Of a stretch of DNA of 64,000 bases, positions 39,299-50,593 are shown in pieces (positions within the stretch are counted from its first letter, which is position 1; every line of letters starts with the position of its first letter). The position numbers were made by a program, and so were the translations under genes. Origin of the DNA: Selaginella moellendorffii (Eukaryota > Streptophyta > Lycopodiopsida > Selaginellales > Selaginellaceae); NCBI RefSeq assembly GCF_000143415.4, contig NW_003314374.1, positions 211,754 through 275,753 on the forward strand. The letters are read 5' to 3'. Below the pieces are notes generated by a model. The model was not told the DNA's origin and did not search any database. It saw only the letters and a program-made list of their open reading frames with translations.

Positions 39299-40586
39299 TG
39301 GCGGCACATCTCTCTTGCATCGCCTACATTGCGCGTCCCAGGATCTTGGCAACAGGCGGCGATGCGTGGAGTCTACAATCCGTCGCAGCTTGTCCGAGCA
39401 TTCCCGGAGTTTCACTCTTGGACGCTGGCGATGGCTCCTCCTTTCTCGTCACTCGCGCTGTCGGCACCACCTCCAAGCTCCTCGTCGCGCGGGAGATGAG
39501 AAACTTGGAGGTCATTGGCTACGATCTTGTAAGTTTCTTTCTTTCGCGCTTTCTTTAGATCCCTCCGGATCGAGGCGATCAAGATCTTTTCTCTCATCTT
39601 CCAAACGATTCTTGGATCCAGGTTGCGAGCGCTCTCAACGGTCTCGTCGCGAGTGGACCAAAGCCGAGCTTCTTTTCCCACACCGATGCTATGGGGGACA
39701 ACGAACGAGAGATGGATGAGCTTTTCTCCGGGATCACAAGCGCATGCATCGCCGGATTGCCCCATCAACCGCGGAAGTGGAGTAATTTTCAAGAACTTCG
39801 CTGCTCTAGTATGATCATCTCTAACACGACTAAATGTTTCACAGAAGAAAACTCCGCGCGGAGTTCTTGCCGGCATGGCCTTGGGCGAAGTTCGCAAGGA
39901 ACTCTTGCTCGATGGACGTGGGATCCAAGCCGGGGACTGGCTCATCGGCCTCGAGACCCAAGCGCTCCACTCCCAGAAGTTTGGAAGCGTCCTCAGGTGA
40001 TAAAACTCTCGCTCGATCAATGGACTTTTGTTCTTTACACTGAGAATCTCCTGCATCGATCGATCAGCCTCGCAAAGGAGCATGGACGACTCAAGAGCGT
40101 CGGCAAGGCCATCCTCACTCTACCTCGCATTTACGTATCCACTGTAAGTTAGAACACTCTAAGAAACGTTAAAAGATCTTACTTGGATCATCTATCTAGG
40201 TGCTTGATCTGATCGCCAAGAAGAAAATCAAGGCTGCCGCGCACATATCCTCCGCGGGGATCACGGATGCCATCGCCAAACTTCTGGGACCTCGCGAGTT
40301 TGGCGCGAGCATACGAAGGCTCGGCTCCTGGCCACTCCCGCCAGTGCTCGTGTGGATCAAAGAGGTAGAGTTTCTCGAGTCATATTTTGATCTGATCGTT
40401 TGCTCCAAGCAGACCGGGGATTTGAGCGACGAAGAAATGCTGGCAGCCTTCAACATGGGACTGGAAATGGTGCTCGTTTGCGACAGTGCTCGCGGCTATG
40501 AAGTCGTGGATGTCGTTCGCGGCGCTCATCACATTGGCAGTGTGATCGCTGGCAGTGGAATCATCATAGACAAGCTGCGCAACTAG
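39299..40586 (+). CDS. Degenerate AIR synthase (PurM)-like protein, single module
   Basis: The frame starts MAAHLSCIAYIARPRILATG and follows the PurM fold: GDGSSFLVTRAVGTTSKLLVA at the place of the ATP-binding [13 protein letters not shown] block, then YDLVASALNGLVASG, DWLIGLETQALHSQKFG, LPRIYVSTVLDLIAKKKIKA, and TFNMG-like AAFNMGLEMVLV near the end. Key motifs are altered: DGVGTK is AVGTTSK, the GGETAEMP block is not recognisable, and HITGGG is HISSAG. It keeps the intron after the DLV codons that the neighbouring fused gene also has, so they share ancestry. The phase across the intron near 39781 could not be fitted to a standard GT donor; a frameshift there is possible. It is probably not an active AIR synthase. 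Confidence 0.7.
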
Positions 40587-40672
40587 AGCTCTCTTCCTAT
40601 ATTCGATTCCACACGCGATATATAGAAGTTTTTAAAGAAGTTTTTGGGGTTTTAGCACACTAGCTAGGGTTT

Positions 40673-43517
40673 ATGCGAAGCATGGAGAGCTTCCAGTCGA
40701 TCGCGTCGCTCCCGCCGCTTGCCCGCGTTGATCCTGCCGCTGGATTCAGCCGCCGCAAGGAATGGCGCCTCCCAGCGCTCACGTACAAAGACGCCGGGGT
40801 CGACATTGACGCTGGATCGGAGCTCGTCCGGAGGATCGCGGCCAAGGCGCCGGGGATTGGAGGATTTGGGGGATTATACTCTGTTGGTATGTTCTTTGTG
40901 GCATTTCCTTGTGATGGAATGATTTTCTTGGGACAATCTAGGTGAGGATTCTTACGAGGTTGTCGGGACGGATGGAGTTGGGACAAAGCTCAAGCTTGCG
41001 TTTGAGATGAATGCTCACGACACGATTGGCATCGACTTGGTACGTAGATTTCTTTAGAGTTTTTTGGGAGCTTTGAATAGCTTTCGTTTCCAGGTTGCCA
41101 TGAATGTGAACGATATTGTCACCACTGGAGCAAGGCCGATGTATTTCCTGGACCAGTTCTCTACTGGTCATTTAGACACGGAGATCGCAGAAAAGGTACG
41201 AGTGATCGATGTCATTCATTGATTTATTTTTGCGTAGGCGATCAGAGGTATTCTCGAAGGCTGCAATCAAGGTGGCTGCAAGCTTTCTGGAGGAAAGGTA
41301 CGAAGATAGTTACTGATCACCGATTGTTTTCTCTTTCCTTGTTTCTAAAAGGTAAATTGAAGGTGGTGGAAAATGCGGGCTTGTATCCAGATGGAGTGCT
41401 GTACGAGATGAGTGGCTGTGCCGTCGGCAGCTTGAACAAGAACGCATTGATCGACGGCAGTAAAATTGTGTCAGGAGATGTTCTCGTCGGTTTGCCGTCG
41501 ACGGGGCTTCACTCCAATGGCTACTCTCTGGCTCGCAGGTTTGCACTCGATTTTCCGCTCACCAATAAGACTGTCAAAAATTTTCTCTTTTGGTTTTCCG
41601 TTTAGAATACTAAGCATGTCAAATTTGTCTCTGAAAGACCAGCTTCCGGGAGCAGATGTAACCATTGGAGAGGCTTTGATTGTTCCAACAAAAATTTATG
41701 TCAAACAGGTACAAGAAGAATGTCGTAATGCTCTTTTTTAATCTTTTGTTTTCTTCTTTTTTCACTGTGTAGGTTCTGGACATAATTTCTAGAGTCGAAG
41801 TGAAGGGCATGGCTCACATTACCGGAGGGGGACTGACTGACAACTTACCAAGGATTTTTCCTGCCGGTCTTGGCGCAAAGATCAGAATGGGTTCCTGGCA
41901 TGTTCCCCAAATATTTAACTGGCTCAAGGACGTAAGCGATGACTTTAGAAAGCTAATCTCTTGACGTTTTGTTTTTAAAGGCTGGTAATGTGGAAGAAGA
42001 GGAAATGCTTCGTACGTTCAACATGGGAATAGGAATGGTTCTCGTGGTGGAGCCTCGTGTTGCGGATAAAATTCTTGAAGAATACGCACCGTCTTATCTT
42101 ATTGGAACGGTTATCCAAGGAAAAGGCGTGGTGTATGATCGTTTGAGCACTGGCTTGTCTGATCTATGCAAAGGCCCTGGAGTCACTAATGAGGGTGTCG
42201 CAACTCTCGACGCTGATTCGCAACAGGAGCTTCTGCAAAGACTTGCAGGACAGCCTCCTCGTCTCTACCCGATTGGTAAATAATCTTCTGCTATTTACAC
42301 TGACCTCTAGTTTTCATCTGGTAGGCGATGAATTCTCAGTTAGCAGAGCCGAACGAGTCGATGAGAAATTGCAGTTGGCTCTCGAGATGCAAGTTCACAA
42401 CACTATTGGCATCGATCTGGTAGTGTTTGTTCTGGATTCCGCGTTTACACGATTAATTCAATTTTCTTGGCAGGTTGCGGTAAACGTTAATAGTATTGTG
42501 ACTACTGGAGCAACTCCCGTGAGTTTTGTGGACTATTTCTCCACCGGCCATTTAGACGTGGACGTAGCAGAACAGGTTGAACAAGTTTTGCTTGTTAAAA
42601 CTACTGGAAAACCGAATGCTTTGCTGACTGTTCAGGTTATCGAGGGAATTGTTCAAGGCTGTATTCAGGCGGAGTGCGGCTTGCGAGGAGGGGAAGTACG
42701 TCAGCTGTTTCTGACTTGCGAATGGCGAGCTAAATCTCTTTTACAGACGGCAGAAATGCAAGGCTTTCACGCCGAGGGAGAGTACATGCTGAATGCCTAC
42801 GCATCCGGTAGAGTAAAGCAAAGTGCTCTAATCGACGGCAGCACCATCGCAGCCGGAGATATCCTGCTCGGGCTGCTCTCCAGTGGCATTCACTCGCATG
42901 GATTTTCTATGGTTGACAGGCAAGGACAAGCTCTCATATCTTTATAAGCTCTAATTCTCTTTTGTTGGCTAGCATCTTGAAGAATGCGAATGTATCTTTG
43001 AAGGACAAGCTCCCGGGCTCTGAAGTCACGATCGGGGAAAGCTTGCTCGTGCCAACCAAGATTTATGTGAAGCAGGTTCAGATGGCTCTTCTTCAGTTCT
43101 CATTAGAAAAGAATAACTAACTTTTTTCTCATTTTGCAGGTGCTGGAAATGATCTCTTGCAGCGGAGTGAAGGGAATTTCCAACGTTACGGAAGGCGGAC
43201 TCACTGGCAGCATACAAAAAATTCTACCATCGGGATTGGGGGCGACTGTCAGAACGAGTTCATGGGAAGTTCCTCGCATATTCAAGTGGCTGCAAGAGGT
43301 ACACTCCAATGGGTTTTGCTTTGCTGTCCCTTGATGCTTGCCGCCTCTGGAGCAGGCGGGAGGCATGGAACCGGAGAAAGCTTTCGGAACCTTTAACATG
43401 GGAGTAGGCATGGTTTTGGTGCTGGATCCCTGCGCCGTAAAGAAAATCCTTTCCACAAACAAGGAGTGCGTTGTCATGGGCGAAATCGTGCAGGGCGCCC
43501 GAGTGGTGTACGAATAA
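40673..43517 (+). CDS. Fused tandem AIR synthase (two PurM modules in one protein)
   Basis: AIR synthase (phosphoribosylformylglycinamidine cyclo-ligase) does step five of purine synthesis and is normally one module acting as a dimer. Here the frame runs through two modules. Module 1 (to about 42275): [13 protein letters not shown] start, [17 protein letters not shown] motif, [41 protein letters not shown]. Module 2 starts after a GDEF block at 42326: [71 protein letters not shown], stop at 43517. Intron positions repeat in both modules (after the GID-L codons, inside the GGE/TAE motif). Module 2 lost the DGVGTK motif; module 1 has GGKVVENAG where GGETAEMPG is expected. No obvious transit peptide is seen, unlike most plant homologues. 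Splice sites were judged by eye. Confidence 0.85.
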
Positions 43518-43559
43518 TAATCGGTAAGCTTGATACATTTCACTCCGGAGCTGACAAAG

Positions 43560-44050
43560 TTTCGCCTCACCTGTGCTGTGATCTTGTCTCTCACCTCTGC
43601 ATAGATCTCTCGGCAATCCAACTCGTTAAACCAGAGGCAAGGAAAGAGATTCGTGATCGGCGTGTGCTTCCTGATGATCACACAGTTTTCAGGAACGTCA
43701 CTCACCAGGAGGAGCGGTTGTACGGGACGAGACTATCACGGTGGCTCTCCTCTAATGATCGCGTCAAGTTCATGGCCATCTTGTCAATTTCTTCAAAATC
43801 TGGATGAGATCAACCATTAGTTGCACCTTCCCGTCGATCCAGATCGAGAACTTTGGAACGAGCCTGTCACGATTGTCCTGGAGCATACATGGAGATCCTC
43901 CACACTCCCATGTCCTCGTCTTCCTCCATGTATCGCTTTCAAGGTTGGCTTATTGCGAAGCAAACGATCTTGTCGTACAATGATTCCTTTGAGATCAAAG
44001 AATCCATCAAAGTTCCGTGTGCCAAGAAATAAAAACTTGGTCTCTACCTA
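43560..44050 (-). pseudogene. Broken DUF616 (TOD1/MUCI70-type) glycosyltransferase-like gene
   Basis: Minus-strand translation shows KFSIWIDGKVQLMVDLIQIL followed by a stop, then in another frame SDVPENCVIIRKHTP and NLFPCLWFNELDCREIYAEV. These are the ordered conserved blocks of DUF616 proteins, which affect pectin/xylan-related mucilage and alkaline ceramidase-like traits in plants. Upstream, VGVWRISM-like words may be earlier exons. Stops and a frameshift break it and the N- and C-terminal parts are missing. It abuts the end of the fused AIR synthase gene on the other strand. Confidence 0.7.
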
Positions 44051-44165
44051 AAATCTAGCGGTAAACAGGAAAGATTATGGTTGAGTTAGGTAAACACAAT
44101 AGGCGTGGGTCACTCATGAATGATTATCCAGTCATTTAATCAAAATTGATTGTTTGAACAGATAT

Positions 44166-46547
44166 TCATAGTGTTGAGTGTGGAGAATCTGGAGGCTTGG
44201 ACGAGCCTTCTTCTTTTGATTTCACTGGAGAAGCAGCTATTCCTCTTTCATTCAGCAGGATTCTGAAAAATTCAAGCCTAGGAGCAGCATTTTTGGGACC
44301 CAAATCTGTGACAGTAAATGGGCTCCAAAGCCTCTCTGGCCAAAATAAAAATTGTTAGCCAAGAAAAATATATCAAACAACTAGAGTGAAGCTAGCTTGC
44401 CTGCCGCCGCTGCCGCCCTTGGCCATATTCTTTGTTGGATATTGGCTGCATCAACTTTCTCACCCCACATACAAACCTCACCTCCAATAATCAACTGCTG
44501 TTCTTTGTGGCTGGAAATGTTATCATATGGTTCCTTTGAATAAAACTCCTGCCATGGTATATCAATGTGATCCAGGTACCATGAAAATTGCTCGCTAACT
44601 ATACTCTTGAGACCCGAGCTGACAGTGTTGGGAGGAATTTGAGTGCCCCACCTGAATAGCCATTTGAACAATCTGAGTTAGAGAGACAACCCCTTTTGAT
44701 AAGTTACCAGTTGTGAACAATCGTTTTCCTTGACAAACTTGGTCCAAATTTTTCAAATGGTTCTTGCCTAGAGAGAGCAAAACTTAATGGAATCCGACAT
44801 GGCTAATCTCCTTACCAGTTGACAGGAAGGTATCCATGCTTCAAGGCCAGTTTTTGCACTTCAAGCACAAAAAACTCGTAGCCCAGTGAAGGTGTTAAAT
44901 TGTGCTTTCTCAGCCTGCTTCAGACAGTTGGATGTTTAGTAAAACCGAATCTAACGTACCAGTCATTTACAGGTTGTGTGATTTCCCAGCATCCTGTTAG
45001 CAGAAAATAAGCTGACAATCACCAAGAAAATTTGCTGCTTACTAGTGTTAACTTCGTCTCCTCCTATATGAAGCAGCTCAAATGGAAACACCTTTGAGAG
45101 ATCTAGGCAGCATAGAGTTGACACAAGGATTTTTGATTCAATATAAAACATGTTCATACCGGAAAAAATGCCATCTATCACCTCAAAAGTGAAATTCTTA
45201 CTGATGTCCAGAGGTGTTTTGCAGTTTTCAGAGGGCCATAGCTCAGGATATCCAACTCCCCTACACGCAAGTAAATCTATTAATTTACAATGAAGGCAGA
45301 AGAAGTTTACCATGAGCGAGCGTGGCCTGGGACATCAATCTCTGGCATGACATGTATACCTCGCAATCGAGCATACCTGTATAATAACAAAAGCATGGAT
45401 ATTTGTACTCTCTTTGAAGGTATAGCTTACTTGACTATCGCTTTTGCATCATCAAGGTTGTAGCGCTGAGAGATAGAGTAGGAGCCTTTCCAAAGCTCTG
45501 GAAACGATGGAATCTCCAAAGGGAAGGACTCCTCGTCGACAACATGCCAGTGCAAGACATTCTGGAGGCAAAGAAGTTAGAAAGGGGCTCGGCTCATATA
45601 TAAGGGATAGAGAAATTGGATCTCACAAGCTTCGCGTAGGCCATGGAGTCGATCACATTCTCTATCGTCTTTAATGGCAAGTAGTGCCGAGCAGTATCTG
45701 GTAAGCGAGTGAAAAATAATTAGAAGCCGTTCTAAAGAAAAAAAGTTCCTCACCAATCAAAAGGCCTCGATATGAAAATCTAGGCTCGTCAAAAATGTTC
45801 CATGGGCAGCCTTGCAAAAGCACAGCTCTTTCGACAGCATCGTAAGTGCAAATCTGGCTAAAAGTCTATAAAAAATGTAAATAGTTTAGCAAATCCAAAA
45901 CTTTTGTTTTCAAGCCTACCTCGAGTCCTCGTAGGGCCCCATAGACAGTTCTTGCCTTGGATGAGCATAGAAAGGAGGTGAACCAGCGCTCGACTTCAAA
46001 GATTTTGCTTACCTGGAGCAATACTACCCTTGAATTTGAAGGGTCGGGGACTTGGAGGCGGTACGATTCATCTACACCAAGATAGAGCTGCCAAAACACA
46101 GAAAGAGAACCTAGAAAAATAAGTTAAAATTTTTGTCTCTCTCACGCTTTGGTTGAATGACTTGAGCTCGATACGAAGTTCGTCCAAAACAAAATCTGGT
46201 GGATTCTTTTTCGCTGGAATCCTTAGCTTTCTCTGCTTGAGAATCAATACCGTGTAGCGATCAATCCCTGCTTGCAAGACTTTTAAAGTTCTGGGAGGAG
46301 TTATGGCAAACTTTGTGGACAGTCTCATGGAAATCGATCCCTTGGAGACGTTTTTGGGGGCTGGCCATATGAAAACTCCTGTGCTGTTGTGATCATCCCA
46401 GTGCACCAAAGACCTTGAAGGGCCAACATGCCAGAAAGAATCAACACTACTCTTACTCCACAAAATGTTAGCGATTATTATGAATAAAAGCACAAGAGCT
46501 ATAACCCCAATCACAAAAATCTTCCTCAGTCCATTGCTCCCAAACAT
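44166..46547 (-). CDS. Beta-N-acetylhexosaminidase (GH20), membrane-anchored, copy 2
   Basis: Paralogue of 36240-38705 with the same exon plan and strand. It begins MFGSNGLRKIFVIGVIALVL, a signal anchor, then WPAPKNVSKGSISMRLS. The catalytic pair is in LLHIGGDEVNT, where the intron splits the next codon as in copy 1 and the following residues read RCWEIT instead of SCWQIA. It then has WYLDHIDIPWQEFYSKEPYD, IIGGEVCMWGEKVDAANIQQ, WPRAAAAA and the tail ending at the stop at 44166. All expected catalytic residues are present. It starts 362 bases from fucosyltransferase copy C, head to head, so a shared promoter is likely. Confidence 0.92.
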
Positions 46548-46909
46548 AGTTTTGGAGTATGGTAAGCTCGACTGACATTCAAACTCATCTTAAGCTTTCT
46601 AGTCTGTACCCTTGGATGGAGGAGATCGGACGGCCCTTATCTTTGCTAGATTTACAAGAAACCGATTTTGGAGTTTTCACTTGTACAGACTGTAAAAATT
46701 AGTATTTTACGTTACATGTGGCGCACGCACTTGGTATAATCAGACAGCTATTCTTCTTTACTGTTGTTTTGTTGCTGGAAGAACGAGAAATCTAGTGTTA
46801 GCACGTTCGTGAATTTACTTCCACAAAAAAATCTCCATCATGGTCACATTAGTCAACTTTACTATAGGATCATGATCTCTGTTAGGTGCTTGTCTAATTT
46901 CTCAAAAGG
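46548..46909. promoter_or_regulatory. Divergent promoter of hexosaminidase 2 and fucosyltransferase copy C
   Basis: The two start codons are 362 bases apart on opposite strands and nothing else coding lies between. Position alone supports shared regulation; no named box was recognised. Confidence 0.4.
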
Positions 46910-48779
46910 ATGAAAGGAAATCTCCAGTGTCCGAAGGATTCCCTGAAATGGCTCCTGTTTTGGATCTTGTCCTTGAACTTGGTTGTTTTGATTAGTTTCA
47001 GAATGAACTGGATGAAACAGGATCGCCAAGAGGCTAGTGTAACACCAACACCCGCACCAAGATCAATTAATTCCTCGACCTCGGCTGCGTCGAGCAGAGT
47101 AAAACTCCTGGTCGACCTGTGGAGCAGCGATCTGCAGTCGAGAGTGAGCGGTGCAACTCCTCCCGAGGTGACGATCAATGCACCGCACATCCAGGATTGC
47201 AAGCGATGCAGCCAGGAGACAGCAGAGTTTGATCGCAGGAAGGATCCATCCTGGAAGGGATTTGACCAGCAAAAAGAGGAGCTTGACATGAATTCAGAGA
47301 CAAGCATCAGCACCGTTCCATGGGTAAGTTCTCTTGTAAGGTTCTTCTCAGATCGGGTAATCTTTCTTGTTTTCTTGGTTTTCTCAGTAGCCTTTTGCTG
47401 CTCTTGGACAGGTCATTAGCGGTGATGACGATAATATCCCGTTAACGCGACGCGTCCAGCGTGATATTTGGTTGCACCAACACCCGAAAAACTGTACCGA
47501 TGCGAGATTTCTTCTCGCACTTTGGCACCACGACGAGACGCGCGACTCGGTAGGAGTTGGATCCGACATGGTGTCAATGGCCGGAATGCTTGGAGCTGCG
47601 CTACTACAAGGCCGGGTTTTCATTACCAAGGATTACCACGGTGCCAGGCACAAAGGATGCACAGGTTTCAAAACTCTTTTATCGACTATCTCGGGCTGAT
47701 GTTTTAAAATAATGCTAGGATCCAACCACGCTCGCTGGTCGTGCTACTTTTTTCCCGAGGCTTCTGAGGAGTGCATGGAAAGGGCATTGCGGCTTGTTGA
47801 GCAAAAACAGGCCTGGGACGAGGGAATTATCAAAGAGTTTAGTGGCGATCAATGGAATGGTGAGATTCCAAGGTGAGAGAAAAGAGTTTTTTTCATACGG
47901 TGACTTAGTATTATCTGGTTTTTTAGTTTTTGGGGAGAGCCTTGGAAAGCAATGCGACCAACTGTGGGGGTAAAAGACAAGCTCATGACAAATTACCACG
48001 CAAATCATCGAAGGTGGTGGAGAGCTCAGGCAAGTTTCTCATTCGTCAAATGGTAAGCTAATGATCTAGAATTAACGTATACAGGCACTTCGCTATCTCA
48101 CACGATTTCCAAGTGAGTATCTGTGCAATCTTTTAAACAAAGAACGACATAGAGCCTTTGGGGAAGAAGTTGCAAAACTGGTGCTTAAAACCCTTGGCAC
48201 TGAATGGCCGCGTGCAAGAAATGAGAGTAAGCGTAATCCCAGTAATCCCATGGAAGAACATGTGTGGAGTGACTATGGACCTTGGATGCCGCGGCCTCTG
48301 TTAAGCATTCATGTGAGACAGGGTGACAAAGCCAGCGAGATGAGAGTAGCCTCTTTTGACGAATACATGAAGCTCGCCAATGTCCTCCGGAAGAGATTTC
48401 CACACGTAAGAAATGTGTGGCTTTCCACGGAAATGCAGGTAAGAAAGCCATTGACAAAGATTTGAAATCACAAAGCTTTTGCATGGTTTAGAACGTCGTG
48501 GATGAATCCAAGGAGTACAAAGGCTGGAAGTTTTATTACAGTGATGTTCCAAGGCAAGTTGGAACGATCAGGATGGCGGAGTATATGGCGTTACTTGGAG
48601 ACAAGCAAGGGTTCGACACGGCCTTTATAAACTTGGTCATGGCGGCCGAGTGTGATTTCTTTGTGGGAGTGTTGGGCTCGACTTGGAGCTATATAATTGA
48701 CGACTTGAGGATGACCAGCGGCAAACTTAAGGCTGGCTTCCTCAGTGTTAACTCTATCAATGGCCTACTTCGAAAATAA
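46910..48779 (+). CDS. Type II membrane fucosyltransferase-like protein, copy C
   Basis: A diverged relative of copies A and B with the same exon order. It begins MKGNLQCPKDSLKWLLFWIL (anchor), then INAPHIQDCKRCSQE, ISGDDDNIPLTRRVQRDIW, RRWWRAQALRYLTRFPSEYL, RPLLSIHVRQGDKASEMR (the H-V-R-x-x-D-K fucose-donor motif), LSTEMQ, and ECDFFVGVLGSTWSYIIDDLR. The stop is at 48779. The conserved blocks kept in all three copies are around the donor motif and the C-terminal sheet; the stem region varies most. It looks intact. Its stop is only 63 bases before the start of the histone deacetylase gene on the same strand. Confidence 0.78.
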
Positions 48780-48842
48780 AACTTTTTCTCTAACATACAG
48801 TAGTTCCAAGTGAAAGATATCTTGAAACATTTTAGGTTGGGC

Positions 48843-50470
48843 ATGTCGAGTGAGTGGGGCATGGTTTCTTGCGCGTCCCGAGTCCTGGCAGGATCGAGTT
48901 TACGTTCTTGTCACAAGGCCGCGGCGTTTGCAGCAACTGTGAGTGAAGATTCACGTATCTTGTACTGCTCAGCTCCTGCTCGTGGCCACAATCAAGTGAG
49001 TAATAAGTTCTAGTTCGACCGATTTCCTGTTTTCACGAATATGAATCTGATTTCCAGGAGGGTCATCCGGAGAGCAATGCCAGAGTTCCCGCGATCCTAC
49101 GCGAGCTGGATCGTGCTCAGCTTACTCCTGAGGTAAGAAACATAGTGTATTGTGCAGATATACAACATTTTTCACTCTTTGGCTTGAAATATATTTTTTT
49201 CCCTATAGAAGCGTGGAAAGGAGATTTCTCGGCTGACAAACTTTATGCCTGCCTCCAAGCAAGATGTTGCCGCAGTGCACTCCATGTCCTATGTCCATGG
49301 CCTGGAAAAGATAAGCTTCTTATACTTCTAGTCTGGGGCGATGAAAAAATGTTGATGTGGTGTTGTGTGGATACAGGCAATGGGGAAAGCCGCTGCGGAT
49401 GGTCTCATCTTCATTGAAGGAAGTGGTCCAACTTACGCTACTTCCACGGTATGCTTCAATCCTTGAAAAGAAGTTCTAGAAGCTTTTAACAATGCCTGAA
49501 AGACGTACGAAGAATCCATGCTCGCAGCGGGTGGAAGCTTAGCTCTGGTCGACTCCCTGGTAATCCAAAGGCTCTTATAGAGCTTCGGATGCTTTTTCTC
49601 TTCGTTGTTTTGTGTTTGTAATTCTTTACTTTTTCCAGATGAGTGTGGCTGGTCCAAGGCCCCCAATTGGATTTGCTTTGATCCGACCTCCAGGCCACCA
49701 CGCAGTCCCGGCAGGCCCCATGGGATTCTGCGTTTTCGGCAATGTGGCCATCGCAGCTAGGCACGCACAGCGCGCTCACGGCCTCAAGAGAGTTTTTATC
49801 ATCGACTTTGATGTCCACCATGGCAATGGCACGCAGGACGCTTTCTACGACGACCCGGACGTCTTCTTCTGCTCTACACACCAGGCAAGCTGAATCACAA
49901 ATCAATAAGAATGCTGACAGAGTTCACAGGATGGAAGCTATCCAGGAACAGGGAAAATGCGTCAGGTTGGCACAAGGGATGGCGAAGGAACCACGTTAAA
50001 TCTGCCATTACCAGGTGGTTCTGGGCATGCAGCCATGCTTACTGCTCTCAAAGAAGTCATCGTTCCGAGCTGCCTCAAGTTTAAGCCCGATATTCTACTC
50101 GTTTCTGCCGGGTAAAAAACCTCTTGCTGTGACTTTTTCTCATTTGCAAATGTGTGTTTCATGTAGATATGACGCTCATGTTTTGGACCCTTTGGCCAGC
50201 CTTCAGTTCACCACTGCAACTTACTACCATTTGGCATCGACGATCAAGCAGCTTGCACGGGAGGTTTGCAACGGGAGGTGCGTGTTCTTTCTGGAAGGTG
50301 GCTACAACCTGGACGCTCTGTCGCTCAGTGTTGCTGACACATTTCGTGGCTTGCTGGATGACGAGGAGAGTCGCGCAAAACTGACGGATGATCCGGCTGT
50401 TTTGTATGAGGAGCCTCTTGTGGGAGTGAGGCGGGCAATTACCGAGATTAAGGCCATACATTCTCTATAA
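48843..50470 (+). CDS. Class II-type histone deacetylase (HDA14-like)
   Basis: Zn-dependent deacetylase of the arginase/deacetylase fold. Exons give [14 protein letters not shown] near the start, then [36 protein letters not shown], and [20 protein letters not shown] with the Asp-His zinc ligands. [12 protein letters not shown] follows, then [16 protein letters not shown] with the second Asp ligand and [13 protein letters not shown] with the catalytic Tyr region. The stop is at 50470. The N-terminal region is rich in Ser, Ala and Arg and could be an organelle transit peptide, as in the HDA14 group. Targets could be acetylated proteins or small molecules. A fragment of this gene is also at 30770-31125. 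Confidence 0.92.
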
Positions 50471-50593
50471 TAAGTTTTTGATACACCTAAAACCCACCTA
50501 AAAATGATACACCCACACAGAATCTTGGAAAAAAGAGGTTTGCCATTTATTTTTATATAGTGGTTAAGTAGCTATGGATGCCTACAGTTTGTA

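Noticed and set aside
43103-43705. 200-codon minus-strand frame across the end of the AIR synthase gene
   Set aside because: Only its first third (DUF616 blocks) is meaningful; the rest is antisense to AIR synthase exons.
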